From Mesorhizobium sp. 113-3-3 (lineage in GTDB: Bacteria; Pseudomonadota; Alphaproteobacteria; Rhizobiales; Rhizobiaceae): a DNA stretch of 64,000 nt. This document shows, one piece after another, positions 1-8,329 of the stretch (positions are counted from its first letter, which is position 1; each line of letters begins with the position of its first letter). The translations under genes were made by a program, and so were the position numbers. The stretch spans positions 3,910,501 to 3,974,500 of the forward strand of contig NZ_AP023243.1 in assembly GCF_016756495.1 (NCBI RefSeq), in the 5' to 3' direction. Under the pieces are notes generated by a model. It made no database searches. It saw only the letters and a program-made list of their open reading frames with translations, and was not told the DNA's origin.

Positions 1-470
1 CCTATTCCTATCTCGGCGGCAAGCTGTCGCCATTCGAGGCCTGGCTGCTGCTGCGCGGCCTGCGCACGCTGCCGCTGCGCCTGCCGCACCACATGAAGAG
101 CGGGCTCACCATCGCCGAACGGCTGAAGGCGCATGCCCATGTCGAGCGCGTCAACCATCCCGCCTATTCGAACCATCCCGGCAAGGCGTCGCTGGGCGGC
201 TATGCCGGCCTGTTCTCGTTCGAGGTGACGGACGATATCGACATCCCGGTCTTCGTCGACGCGCTGAAATATTTTCGCATCGGCGTCAGCTGGGGCGGGC
301 ATGAAAGCCTGGTCGTGCCGGCCAAGGCGTCGCTGGAGCAGACGCCGGGACTGAATTCGATGGCGCGCTTCGGCGTCAGCCCCCGAACCATCCGCTTCAA
401 TGTCGGATTGGAAAGTGTCGAAGATCTCTGGGCCGACGTCGCCCAGGCCTTCGAAAAAGCCAGAAAATAA
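1..470 (+). CDS. PLP-dependent Cys/Met metabolism enzyme, C-terminal part (5' end outside window)
   Basis: This is the C-terminal third of a trans-sulfuration type enzyme (cystathionine gamma-synthase / beta-lyase family). The reading frame is open from base 3. The conserved LSPFEAWLLLRGLRTLPLR block of this family is present near the left edge, followed by the A-E-L-hydrophobic helix and the C-terminal SxGxxESLV-type segment (SWGGHESLVVPA) that binds the substrate carboxylate. The PLP lysine lies upstream, outside the window. The stop is only 29 bases before the start of a sugar-binding protein gene, so it is probably part of the same transcript. The exact substrate cannot be told from this fragment. 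An in-frame ATG at 93 is internal to the conserved domain and is not the real start. Confidence 0.85.
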   Translation, partial: YSYLGGKLSPFEAWLLLRGLRTLPLRLPHHMKSGLTIAERLKAHAHVERVNHPAYSNHPGKASLGGYAGLFSFEVTDDIDIPVFVDALKYFRIGVSWGGHESLVVPAKASLEQTPGLNSMARFGVSPRTIRFNVGLESVEDLWADVAQAFEKARK

Positions 471-499
471 CAAGCGGGTTCAAAATGGGAGTCTTGAAC

Positions 500-1777
500 A
501 TGAAAAAACTGACCATCATGCTTGCCACCGTCGCGGGGCTGGCGATTTCCGCCGGCAGCGCGCTGGCCGATTCGACCCTGAAGATGGTCGAAGTCATCAC
601 CAGCCCGCCGCGCACCGAATTCCTGAAAAAGCAGATCGCCGAGTTCGAGGCCGCCAATCCCGGCGTCAAGGTCGAGCTGATCTCGCTGCCCTGGGGCCAG
701 GCCTTCGAAAAATTCCTGACCATGGTGCAGGCCGGCGACACGCCCGACGTGGTCGAGATGCCGGAACGCTGGATGGGCCTCTACGCCAACAATGCCCAGC
801 TCGAGGACCTTGGCCCCTACATGGCCAAATGGGATGACGCCAAGACGCTCGGCGAGCGCGCCAAGCAGTTCGGCTCGACGGTCAACAACACCCAGTTCAT
901 GATCCCCTACGGCTACTATGTGAACGCGCTGTTCTGGAACAAGAAACTGTTCAAGCAGGCCGGCCTCGACGGGCCGCCGGCGACGCTCGACGAATTCATC
1001 GCCGACTCCAAGAAGATCTCCGCCATTCCCGGCAAATACGGCTACTGCCTGCGCGGCGGACCCGGCGCCTTCAACGGCATGCACATGTTCATGAACATCG
1101 CCCAGGGCAAGGGCGGTTACTTCAACGAGGACGGCACCTCGACCATCAACGAGGAGGGCTCGGTCAAGGGCCTGCAGATGCTGGCCGACATGTACAAGGA
1201 CGGACTGGCGCCGAAGGATGCAGTGAGCTGGGGCTTCAACGAAACCGTGACCGGCTTCTATTCCGGCACTTGCGCCATGCTCAACCAGGACCCGGACGCG
1301 CTGCTCGGCATCGCCGACAAGATGAGCGCCGACGATTTCGCCGTGGCGCCGCTGCCGGTTGGTCCGAGCGGCAAATCCTACCCCACGCTCGGCTATGCCG
1401 GCTGGGCGATGTTCGCCAACTCGCAGCACAAGGACGATGCCTGGAAGCTGATGGCGACGCTTCTGTCGCCAAAGGACAATCTGGAATGGGCCAAGGAAGT
1501 CGGCGTCGTGCCGATCCACAACGGCGCCGACCAGGATCCGCATTTCAAGACCGAGCAGTTCAAGGGCTGGTTCACCGAGCTCAGCGACACCTCCAAATAT
1601 GAAATGGTGACGCCGCCGACGCATCTGGAAAACCTCGGCAATTTCGTCGACCAGGTGGCGATCAAGAACTTCCAGGAAGTGCTGCTTGGCCAAAAGACCG
1701 CCAAGGACGTGGCCGACCAATGGGCTCAATTCCTGACCAAGGAACAGCAGGACTGGCTGGCGAAGAACAAGAAGTAA
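500..1777 (+). CDS. Extracellular solute-binding protein of a carbohydrate ABC importer (family 1)
   Basis: Periplasmic sugar-binding protein of about 425 residues. It starts with a classic signal peptide (MKKLTIMLATVAGLAISAG, cleavage after the ALA near residue 23). The mature part has the family 1 pattern: an EFxxxNPGVKVE strand, a DVVEM segment, and a WNKKLFKQAGLD hinge block. I chose the ATG at 500 rather than the in-frame ATG at 485, because the GGGAG ribosome site (488-492) lies between them at good spacing for 500. It is the first gene of a binding protein, permease, permease, ATPase set. The ligand is not identifiable; a di- or oligosaccharide or polyol is usual for this family. Confidence 0.92.
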   Translation: MKKLTIMLATVAGLAISAGSALADSTLKMVEVITSPPRTEFLKKQIAEFEAANPGVKVELISLPWGQAFEKFLTMVQAGDTPDVVEMPERWMGLYANNAQLEDLGPYMAKWDDAKTLGERAKQFGSTVNNTQFMIPYGYYVNALFWNKKLFKQAGLDGPPATLDEFIADSKKISAIPGKYGYCLRGGPGAFNGMHMFMNIAQGKGGYFNEDGTSTINEEGSVKGLQMLADMYKDGLAPKDAVSWGFNETVTGFYSGTCAMLNQDPDALLGIADKMSADDFAVAPLPVGPSGKSYPTLGYAGWAMFANSQHKDDAWKLMATLLSPKDNLEWAKEVGVVPIHNGADQDPHFKTEQFKGWFTELSDTSKYEMVTPPTHLENLGNFVDQVAIKNFQEVLLGQKTAKDVADQWAQFLTKEQQDWLAKNKK

Positions 1778-1792
1778 GCGCAGCGCCTCTTT

Positions 1793-1920
1793 CCTTCTCC
1801 CCGTTTCACGGGGAGAAGGTGGCCCGAAGGGCCGGATGAGGGGCGGCGCGAAGTTTTGAGAAGCTAGCGCCGCCCCTCATCTGCCTGCCGGCATCTTCTC
1901 CCCGTTGAACGGGGAGAAGG
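1793..1920. repeat. Palindromic intergenic repeat (RIME-like) inside the sugar ABC operon
   Basis: A 128-base imperfect inverted repeat. The outer arms are CCTTCTCCCCGTTTCACGGG and its counterpart CCCGTTGAACGGGGAGAAGG, each itself a small hairpin. The inner arms GAGGGGCGGCGC and GCGCCGCCCCTC pair with each other. The architecture matches the mosaic intergenic palindromes common in rhizobia. It sits between the stop of the binding protein (1777) and the first permease start (1969), inside one presumed transcript, so it would form a large stem-loop in the mRNA. Confidence 0.85.
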
Positions 1921-1968
1921 ACGCTGTTTTGCCTTCCCGCACCCATCCTCCACCGTAGAGCCAAATCG

Positions 1969-2892
1969 ATGACCTACGCCGTGTCCGAAATCCGATCCGC
2001 CGGCAAGCCGCGACGAAAGCGGCTGTCGCACGCCGCCATCGAGCCCTGGCTCTATCTCAGCCCGGCGATCATCCTGCTGGTCGTGGTGCTTTTGGTGCCG
2101 CTGGTCATTGGCATCAGCTACTCCTTCCGCAAATTCTCGGCCTTCAAGTCCGAATATGTCGGGCTCGGCCAGTATCAGGCCATGCTGTCGGACCAGGTGC
2201 TGGGGCAGGCGCTGGTCAACACGCTGTGGTGGACGGTCTCCAGCCTGTTCTTCCAGTTCTTCCTCGGCCTTGGCCTGGCGCTGCTGCTCGACAAGCCGTT
2301 CCGGGGCCGCAAGCTGGTGCAGGCGCTGGTGTTCCTGCCCTGGGCGGTGCCGTCCTTCCTGTCTGGCCTGACCTGGGCCTGGCTGTTCAATCCGATCGTC
2401 GGGCCGCTGCCGCATTGGCTGTTTGCCTTGGGGCTGAAGGCAGAGCCGACCAATGTGCTCTCCGATCCGGCAACGGCGATGTGGGGGCCGATCATTGCCA
2501 ATGTCTGGTTCGGCATTCCGTTCTTCGCCATCACGCTGCTGGCGGCGCTGAAGTCCATTCCGTCGGAACTGCATGAGGCGGCGGCGATCGACGGCGCTTC
2601 GCCCTGGCAGCGCTTCACCAAGGTGACGCTGCCGTTCCTGGCGCCGACCATCGCCATCACCGTGATGCTGCGCACCATCTGGATCGCGACCTTCGCCGAC
2701 CTGATCTTCGTCATGACCGAGGGCGGACCGGCCGGCTCGACCAACACGGTGCCGGTCTACATCTATGTCAGCGCCTTCAAGTCGCTGGACAAGGGCTATG
2801 CCTCGGCGGTGGCCGTGCTGCTGCTCGTCCTGCTGATTGCCTATGCCATCGCTTTGATCGCCATCCGCCGCTCCCTGGTGAGGCACGTCTGA
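1969..2892 (+). CDS. Sugar ABC transporter permease, MalF type
   Basis: Inner-membrane permease of about 307 residues with six predicted membrane segments; the first is around residues 26-48 (a run of I/L/V after WLYLSPAI). The EAA loop that docks the ATPase is present as ELHEAAAIDGASPWQRF near residue 205. The N-terminus is basic and cytoplasmic, as usual for MalF/UgpA-like proteins. The ATG at 1969 follows the palindromic repeat. Its TGA overlaps the ATG of the next permease by one base (TGATG), which points to translational coupling. Confidence 0.92.
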   Translation: MTYAVSEIRSAGKPRRKRLSHAAIEPWLYLSPAIILLVVVLLVPLVIGISYSFRKFSAFKSEYVGLGQYQAMLSDQVLGQALVNTLWWTVSSLFFQFFLGLGLALLLDKPFRGRKLVQALVFLPWAVPSFLSGLTWAWLFNPIVGPLPHWLFALGLKAEPTNVLSDPATAMWGPIIANVWFGIPFFAITLLAALKSIPSELHEAAAIDGASPWQRFTKVTLPFLAPTIAITVMLRTIWIATFADLIFVMTEGGPAGSTNTVPVYIYVSAFKSLDKGYASAVAVLLLVLLIAYAIALIAIRRSLVRHV

Positions 2893-3740
2893 TGATCGCG
2901 GGACGCTCAACCTCACAACGGTTCTTCGGCGGTGTCGGCCTCTACGCGGCGATCGCTGCCTATGTGGTCTTCGCCCTGTTCCCGATCTACTGGACGCTGA
3001 AGATTTCGGTGACGCCGGAACGGCTGCTCTATTCGGAAGGCATCACCTTCTGGCCGTCGCACATGACGCTGCAGAATTTCGTTACCGTGCTCGAGGCCAC
3101 CGATTTCCCGCGCTATTTCCTCAACAGCGTCATCGTCTCGGTGTCGACGGCGGCCCTGGTGACGATCATCGCCACGCTCGCCGGCTACGCCATGTCGCGC
3201 TTCACCTTTCGCGGCAAGGCGGCGCTGGCGCTGATGCTGCTTTTGACCCAGACCTTCCCGCTGGTGATGGTCATCCCGCCGATCTACCGGGTGATGGGGC
3301 AGATCGGCCTGATCAACAGCCTGACCGGGCTGATCATCATCTACACCGCCTTCAACACCGCCTTCGCCACCTTCCTGATGCAGTCCTTCTTCGACGGCAT
3401 CCCGAAGGATCTGGAGGAAGCGGCGATGATCGACGGCTGCACGCGTGCGCAGGCGATGCGCAAGGTGATCGTGCCGCTGACGCTGCCTGGCATGGGCGCA
3501 ACACTCGGCTTCGTCTTCACCGCCGCCTGGAGCGAGCTTCTGTTCGCGCTGATGTTGATTTCCAGCGACGACCAGAAGACTTTCGCCGTTGGCCTGCTCA
3601 CCTTCATCGGCAAGTTCGCCGTCGACTGGGGGCAGATGATGGCGGCGTCCATCCTGGCGCTGATCCCGGTCTGCGTCTTCTTCGCTTTCCTGCAACGCTA
3701 TCTCGTCACCGGCCTGACCGCCGGCGCCGTCAAAGGATAG
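2892..3740 (+). CDS. Sugar ABC transporter permease, MalG type
   Basis: Second permease subunit, 282 residues, six membrane segments. The family EAA loop is DLEEAAMIDGCTRAQAM near residue 178. The N-terminal hydrophobic segment (around residues 15-35) is followed by a periplasmic stretch and then the SxxxALVTIIATLAGYAMSR region typical of the binding-protein-dependent permease domain. It pairs with the upstream MalF-type subunit; the genes overlap by one base. The ATPase gene follows four bases after its stop. Confidence 0.92.
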   Translation: MIAGRSTSQRFFGGVGLYAAIAAYVVFALFPIYWTLKISVTPERLLYSEGITFWPSHMTLQNFVTVLEATDFPRYFLNSVIVSVSTAALVTIIATLAGYAMSRFTFRGKAALALMLLLTQTFPLVMVIPPIYRVMGQIGLINSLTGLIIIYTAFNTAFATFLMQSFFDGIPKDLEEAAMIDGCTRAQAMRKVIVPLTLPGMGATLGFVFTAAWSELLFALMLISSDDQKTFAVGLLTFIGKFAVDWGQMMAASILALIPVCVFFAFLQRYLVTGLTAGAVKG

Positions 3741-3744
3741 ATCT

Positions 3745-4806
3745 ATGGCTTCTGTTACACTCGACAAGGTCCGCAAGGACTATGGCGCCGTCCGCGTCCT
3801 GCACGCGGTCGACCTTGAAATCGCCGATGGCGAGTTTGTTGTCCTGGTCGGCCCGTCCGGCTGTGGCAAGTCCACGCTTTTGCGCATGATCGCCGGGCTG
3901 GAGGAGGCTTCCGGCGGTGAGATCCGCATCGGCGAGCGGCTCGTCAATGATGTGGCGCCCAAGGACCGCGACATCGCCATGGTGTTCCAGTCCTACGCGC
4001 TTTATCCGCATATGGATGTGTCGAAGAACATCAGCCTGCTTTTGAAGAAGGCGCAGAAGTCCACGATCGATGCCAGGGTGGATGGCGCCGCCAAACGGCT
4101 CGGGCTCGACACGTTCCTGGAACGCCTGCCGAGGCAATTGTCGGGCGGCCAGCGCCAGCGCGTCGCCATGGGCCGCGCCATCGTGCGTGACCCCAAGGTC
4201 TTTCTGTTCGACGAGCCGCTGTCCAATCTCGACGCCAAGCTGCGCGTGCATATGCGCGCCGAGATCAAGGCGCTGCACCAGCAGTTGAACACGACTTCCG
4301 TCTACGTCACGCACGACCAGATCGAGGCCATGACCATGGCCGACCGGATCGTCGTCATGCATGACGGGCTGATCCAGCAGGTCGGTGCGCCGCTTGACCT
4401 CTATGATCGGCCGGCCAACATGTTCGTCGCCGGCTTCATCGGCTCACCAGGTATGAACTTTTTGCCGGCGACGGTGGCGAAGGGTGGAAAAGTGGACGCG
4501 GTGCTTGCCGATGGCCAGAAGCTGCGGCTGCCGGATGGCCTGCCGCTTGGTGATGGCGACGCGATCACCATCGGCCTGCGGCCCGAACATATAAGGCTGG
4601 CCGATGACGGCGCGCTGCGGGGCGAGGTGGTGGTGGTGGAGCCGCTCGGCCTGTCGACGCAGTTCTACGTCAAACTGGCCAATCAGCAGCTCTGCGTCTT
4701 CGCCATGGGGCGCGCCGGCGTGAAGCCCGGCGACACCGTGCGGCTGGCGGCCGATCCGGCGGCGCTGCATCTGTTCGATCCGAAAAGCGGCGATCGCATC
4801 GGCTGA
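3745..4806 (+). CDS. Sugar ABC transporter ATP-binding protein, MalK/UgpC type
   Basis: ATPase of 353 residues that energises the importer. Walker A is GPSGCGKST (residues about 36-44), the Q-loop lies in MVFQSYALYPHM, the signature is LSGGQRQRVAMGRA, Walker B is VFLFDEPLSNLD, and the H-loop is TSVYVTHDQ. The C-terminal third is the regulatory TOBE/OB domain (contains LRPEHIRLADDG). It is the last gene of the importer operon. A strong hairpin terminator starts about 40 bases after the stop. Confidence 0.94.
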   Translation: MASVTLDKVRKDYGAVRVLHAVDLEIADGEFVVLVGPSGCGKSTLLRMIAGLEEASGGEIRIGERLVNDVAPKDRDIAMVFQSYALYPHMDVSKNISLLLKKAQKSTIDARVDGAAKRLGLDTFLERLPRQLSGGQRQRVAMGRAIVRDPKVFLFDEPLSNLDAKLRVHMRAEIKALHQQLNTTSVYVTHDQIEAMTMADRIVVMHDGLIQQVGAPLDLYDRPANMFVAGFIGSPGMNFLPATVAKGGKVDAVLADGQKLRLPDGLPLGDGDAITIGLRPEHIRLADDGALRGEVVVVEPLGLSTQFYVKLANQQLCVFAMGRAGVKPGDTVRLAADPAALHLFDPKSGDRIG

Positions 4807-4846
4807 AGGAAATTCAGCCGGGCCGGGGGGAGCCGGGCCTCTGGCT

Positions 4847-4889
4847 TGCAAACAAAAACGCCGCCCGATGGGCGGCGTTTTTGTTTGCA
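4847..4889. terminator. Bidirectional factor-independent terminator between the ABC operon and rpmG
   Basis: A perfect 20-base-pair inverted repeat (left arm 4847-4866, right arm 4870-4889, loop GAT). The GC core GCCGCCC/GGGCGGC is flanked by A5 on one side and T5 on the other, so it can stop transcription from both directions: the importer from the left and rpmG from the right. Confidence 0.93.
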
Positions 4890-4904
4890 GAGGGAAAACC
4901 CAGA

Positions 4905-5072
4905 TTACTTGATCTTGGTTTCCTTGAATTCGACGTGCTTCTTGGCGACCGGGTCGTACTTGCGGAACGACAGCTTGTCGGTCTTGGTACGGCTGTTCTT
5001 GCTGGTCACGTAGAAGAAACCGGTGTCGGCGGTCGACAGAAGCTTGATCTTGATGTTTGCGGCTTTGGCCAT
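4905..5072 (-). CDS. rpmG: 50S ribosomal protein L33
   Basis: A 55-residue basic protein that begins [18 protein letters not shown] and ends with [10 protein letters not shown], which matches bacterial L33 throughout. It lacks the CxxC pairs of the zinc-binding L33 type. It is too short for most ORF listings but has a clean start, a typical core motif ([20 protein letters not shown]) and a strong shared terminator just downstream. It is read from its own promoter in the 5.15 kb region. Confidence 0.96.
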   Translation of the reverse strand: MAKAANIKIKLLSTADTGFFYVTSKNSRTKTDKLSFRKYDPVAKKHVEFKETKIK

Positions 5073-5150
5073 GATCTCAGTCCGTTATGTTCGTGGGGTT
5101 TTGGCCGCTGGAGCACGGGAAAACACCCGGACGCGGGAAACTTGGCGCGA

Positions 5151-5178
5151 CACATAAAGAACGTGCCTGGAAAGTCAA
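5151..5178 (-). promoter_or_regulatory. Probable housekeeping promoter of rpmG
   Basis: On the minus strand TTGACT (complement of 5173-5178) is followed after 16 bases by TATGTG (complement of 5151-5156). The -35 box matches the sigma70 consensus at five of six positions; the -10 box is weak, as is common in alphaproteobacteria. It lies about 80 bases upstream of the rpmG start. Confidence 0.45.
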
Positions 5179-5226
5179 GCCCGGCGGAGCTTCTCGGCCC
5201 TACCGGAACTGCGCTATAGCCCCAAA

Positions 5227-5685
5227 TCATGCGGTTTCTGTCTCCGGCGCCGCAATCTTTTTCCAGTCCCCGGTGGTGTTCCACCAGCGATTCGGATTGG
5301 CACGGTCGTCCAGTCCCTTGGACCGGCTGGCGAGGATCGGCTGGATGCGGATCACCGGCTCCTGATAGGAATGGGCCTGGAAGATCGCTTCGACAACGCG
5401 GGCAGCCAGCGCCTGGTCGTCAGGCAGTTCGAAGGACACCTCGACCGTGCCCGGGCGGCGGCGCAATTCGGTTTCGGCGCCCGCCGCTGCCCCTTCAAGC
5501 GGCCTGTAGCGCTCGATGCCGTGCGCCGACTGATAGGCGTTGCGGTCATACTTGCCCATCGCCAGCGGGGCGATCGCAACCACCGCGTCCATGATGCGGT
5601 CGACATCCGCCGCCGGGGCCTGGAAGGTCACCAGCAGCAGGAGCGTCATGCGCAGGGATGTGGTTTCAAAGCCGCTGTCGATCAT
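5227..5685 (-). CDS. YqfO/NIF3-insert-like (PII-fold) domain protein
   Basis: A 152-residue soluble protein. The middle resembles the insert domain of NIF3/YqfO proteins: a GKYDRNAYQSAHGIERYRPL block, then a VSFELPDDQALAARVVEAI helix and the AHSYQEPVIRIQPI end, which parallels the HPYEEP motif of that family. That domain has a PII/CutA-like fold. The function is unknown. The start could also be the internal ATG at residue 13 (MTLLLLVTF). It stands between rpmG and an MFS gene on the same strand. Assignment to the fold is by remembered motif only. Confidence 0.65.
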   Translation of the reverse strand: MIDSGFETTSLRMTLLLLVTFQAPAADVDRIMDAVVAIAPLAMGKYDRNAYQSAHGIERYRPLEGAAAGAETELRRRPGTVEVSFELPDDQALAARVVEAIFQAHSYQEPVIRIQPILASRSKGLDDRANPNRWWNTTGDWKKIAAPETETA

Positions 5686-5797
5686 GGGAGTGTCCTCAAC
5701 TTCCGATGTTTTTGGGACGCTCTTTTACCGCGTGGCTCCTGACACGGTTCTGTCAGCAGCCTGCCGCGGGCGTGAACAGAGCCGCCTCCCAGACACC

Positions 5798-6976
5798 CTA
5801 TAAGAGGATCTTGCGCACCAGCCTGAAGCAGACCAGGGCAATGTAGGCGCCGAAGAACAAGCCGAGCGACCAGCCGAAGCCGGAAGGCCCGAAACTGTCC
5901 ATGCCGATGCCGATCGCCTGTGGGCCAAGCACCATGCCGACGCCGTAGCAAAGCACGAAGGCCGCGTTGGCCGATGCCAGTTCGTGGCCGGAAAGCTGCG
6001 AACCGAGATGGGCGAGGCCGATCGTGTACATGGCCGCGACGACACCGCCCCAGACGAACAGAAGCGCCGCCATCAAGTGCCAGTCGGCGGCAAAGAAGGG
6101 CATGAACAGCGTGCCGGCAAGGCCAACCGTGGCGCAGGCGAGCAGCAGGTAGCGGCGGTCCGAAACGCGGTCGCTGATCATGCCGATCGGGATCTGCAAG
6201 AGCACATTGCCAAGGCCGATCATGGTCAGCAGCAATGCGGCGTCGGCTTCGGAATAGCCGATGCGGTTGCCATAGACCGGGAACAGCGCAAAGCCGCCTG
6301 TCTCGACCGCGCCAAACACCAGAACGGCAAAAGTCGCGGTCGGCACCAGCCAGATGTAGCGCAGAAAATTGCTGGTTTCGCCATCGGCGACGATGGTGGG
6401 GCTTTCGTTGCGCGCGGCCAGCACCGGTATCGCGGCCAGCGTGACCAGTGCGATGATGACGCCGAACGGCCTGAAGCCGGAGCTGCCGAGATGGGCAAAC
6501 AGCCACGGCCCGGCGGCAAAACCGAGCGATAGGACGGTGGCGTAGATGCCTAGGACAAGGCCGCGCCGATGGGGTGGTGCCGACGTGCTGATCCAGAATT
6601 CCGACAGGATGAACAGCACCGTCAACGCGATATGCAGCACGATGCGCAGCGGGAACCACATCCAGAAGTCAGGCGCGAAATGGAAGCCGACGAAGGCCAG
6701 CGCGCCGGTGGCAATCATGACGACCATGGTCCAGGCGACGCCAAAGCGCATGGCGAGCGGTGTCGCCAGCGGCGCACCGGCGATCGAGGCCAGGCCGGCG
6801 ACGGCGGTGTTGAGGCCGATCATCGAGGCCGAGTGGCCGCGCGTTTCCAGGATGACGCTGAGAAGCGGCATGCCGAGACCAATGGCGATGCCGACGACGC
6901 TGATCGACGAGATCGCCGCCACCATCGGCAGCCAGTGTACGCGTTCGTCGCCCTGTGGTTGGGTATCGACCGTCAT
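5798..6976 (-). CDS. MFS transporter
   Basis: About 392 residues with 12 hydrophobic segments. The first (after DERVHWLPMVAAISSISVVG) and the SAAPHRRG-like cytoplasmic loop (STSAPPHRRGLVLG) fit the major facilitator family; the second half has an ISDRVSDRRYLL loop. I use the ATG at 6976. A longer frame opens with GTG at 7036, but that codon lies inside the 44-base interspersed repeat, so the extension is unlikely to be protein. The substrate is unknown; the closest general type is the sugar/drug MFS_1 group. Confidence 0.85.
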   Translation of the reverse strand: MTVDTQPQGDERVHWLPMVAAISSISVVGIAIGLGMPLLSVILETRGHSASMIGLNTAVAGLASIAGAPLATPLAMRFGVAWTMVVMIATGALAFVGFHFAPDFWMWFPLRIVLHIALTVLFILSEFWISTSAPPHRRGLVLGIYATVLSLGFAAGPWLFAHLGSSGFRPFGVIIALVTLAAIPVLAARNESPTIVADGETSNFLRYIWLVPTATFAVLVFGAVETGGFALFPVYGNRIGYSEADAALLLTMIGLGNVLLQIPIGMISDRVSDRRYLLLACATVGLAGTLFMPFFAADWHLMAALLFVWGGVVAAMYTIGLAHLGSQLSGHELASANAAFVLCYGVGMVLGPQAIGIGMDSFGPSGFGWSLGLFFGAYIALVCFRLVRKILL

Positions 6977-7009
6977 GGGATGCTGAATACTCTGTCTCGT
7001 TGATCTTAC

Positions 7010-7053
7010 GCAATTCCGGACGGAAAGCCGCGTCACACTCTTCCTGGAATTGC
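7010..7053. repeat. 44-base interspersed palindromic repeat, copy 1
   Basis: Bounded by GCAATTCC and GGAATTGC. Its reverse complement matches the copy at 21946-21989 in about 36 of 44 positions, including the AGTGYGAMGCGG core. It lies between the Nudix gene and the MFS gene on the minus strand. It is a recurrent intergenic element of rhizobial genomes, not part of a gene. Confidence 0.85.
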
Positions 7054-7059
7054 TTTGCT

Positions 7060-7800
7060 CTACAGAAGGTCGCGGGTGAAGCGGTTGCGGACAAGCCGGT
7101 AGAAGGGCACGGGGCCACCCGGACGCAGCAGCGGATCATGGGCGAGGCGCTTTTCCAGCTCGTCAAGGATCATTCGGGTGATGTCGGGTATGTCGGCTTC
7201 GCGGGCTTTCGCAAGGGGCAGCCAGACCAGTTCCTCGAGTTCGTTGGTCGGACCGCCGTCCGGCAGTTCGACGGCCACATCGCTGCGCCAGGTGCTGAAG
7301 AAACGCGTGTCGAAGCGGCGCACCCGGTTGGGCGGAGTGATGGCGCGCGCGATGAAGCGTAGCGTTTCGAGCGAAGGTTTCACGCCATGTTCGACAAAAC
7401 CTTGCCAGTCACGCTTGTCGGTGACAAAGGCGGCCTTCTGGCCGATCAGCAGCCCGGCTTCCTCATAGGTCTCGCGGATTGCGGACAAGGCCACGGCTCG
7501 GGCTCGCGCGGCACTGGTGCGGCCGGGACCGGCGAGCAGCTTCGCTTCCTCGTCGCGATGCAATGCGGTGGCCGTCGTCACGCGGCTGTCGGCCGGATCG
7601 GTACGGCCGCCGGGAAACACGAATTTTCCGGGCATGAAGGCGTGGCCGGCGTGACGGCGCCCCATCAGCACCAGCACCTCATCGCCCTTGCGGTCGAGCA
7701 GGATCAACGTCGCGGCGTCACGCGGACGCAGGGGCCGGCCGCCATGTGCGGCAAGACCCTTGTCGAGCTTGTCGACATCCGCCTTGGTCATTGCTTCCAT
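7060..7800 (-). CDS. Nudix hydrolase
   Basis: A 246-residue Nudix-fold pyrophosphohydrolase. The catalytic helix is clear (AIRETYEEAGLLIG, residues 107-120, with the metal-binding REXXEE). The glycine pair that usually opens the Nudix box (FVFPGG, residues 60-65) is separated from it by about 40 residues, so the box carries an insertion, a known variant seen in NUDT8/NUDT19-like and acyl-CoA-active members. The probable substrate is a nucleotide or CoA diphosphate. The start may be residue 1 or the Met at residue 4. It follows the DUF983 gene by 73 bases on the same strand. Confidence 0.87.
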   Translation of the reverse strand: MEAMTKADVDKLDKGLAAHGGRPLRPRDAATLILLDRKGDEVLVLMGRRHAGHAFMPGKFVFPGGRTDPADSRVTTATALHRDEEAKLLAGPGRTSAARARAVALSAIRETYEEAGLLIGQKAAFVTDKRDWQGFVEHGVKPSLETLRFIARAITPPNRVRRFDTRFFSTWRSDVAVELPDGGPTNELEELVWLPLAKAREADIPDITRMILDELEKRLAHDPLLRPGGPVPFYRLVRNRFTRDLL

Positions 7801-7873
7801 GCGCTGGACCTAGCGGAAACTTCTTGCAAACGAAAGTGGCCTTTCACGGTCGGTATGTTGCGCCAGTAGCGCT

Positions 7874-8329
7874 TTAGGCGCCGTGGTGGGAGCCCGTCCC
7901 ATCCTTTTCACCACCGAATCCGTGCATATAGAACGCCCATTGCAGTCCGATGACGGCGCCTTTGACGGGCTGGAGCAGGGCAACCGACAAGATGATGGTC
8001 AGCGGCACCCAGATGAGGATGTGCTGCCAGGTGGAGAGCGTCGACGTCGCTTCGACGCCCATGAAGGCGCCGAGAACGATGTGGCCGACGATGACGATGA
8101 CCAGATAGGCCGGCAGGTCGTCGGCGCGATGGTGATGGATTTCCTCACCACAGACGCTGCAGGTCTCGACGGTCTTGGTGAAGCCGCGAAACAGCTTGCC
8201 TTCGCCGCAGTTCGGGCAGCGGCCCAGGAGGCCGCGCTTCATCGCCGTCCATAGCGGGCGGGCAACCCGGCCCGTGTGATGTTCGCCGCCGAAAACCTGT
8301 TCCTGTATCCCTAATTCTTTTGGCATCAT
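7874..8329 (-). CDS. DUF983 membrane protein with zinc ribbon
   Basis: A 151-residue protein with a CPNCGEGKLF...CSVCGEE zinc ribbon (CxxC pairs near residues 38-41 and 57-60), then a conserved ADDLPAYLVIVIVGH segment that enters the first of two membrane helices (about residues 72-92 and 101-121). This layout is diagnostic of DUF983. The role is unknown. Its start overlaps the rnr stop (ATGATGA), so it is probably translated with rnr. The order rnr-DUF983-Nudix recurs in Rhizobiales, to my knowledge. Confidence 0.9.
   Translation of the reverse strand: MMPKELGIQEQVFGGEHHTGRVARPLWTAMKRGLLGRCPNCGEGKLFRGFTKTVETCSVCGEEIHHHRADDLPAYLVIVIVGHIVLGAFMGVEATSTLSTWQHILIWVPLTIILSVALLQPVKGAVIGLQWAFYMHGFGGEKDGTGSHHGA

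Noticed and set aside
200..1729. A 509-codon minus-strand frame opposite the PLP enzyme and sugar-binding protein
   Set aside because: Shadow of two homologous plus-strand genes; no ribosome site.
5739..5756. CTGACA-N6-TGTCAG hairpin between the MFS and YqfO-like genes
   Set aside because: Only six pairs and no T run; too weak to call a terminator.
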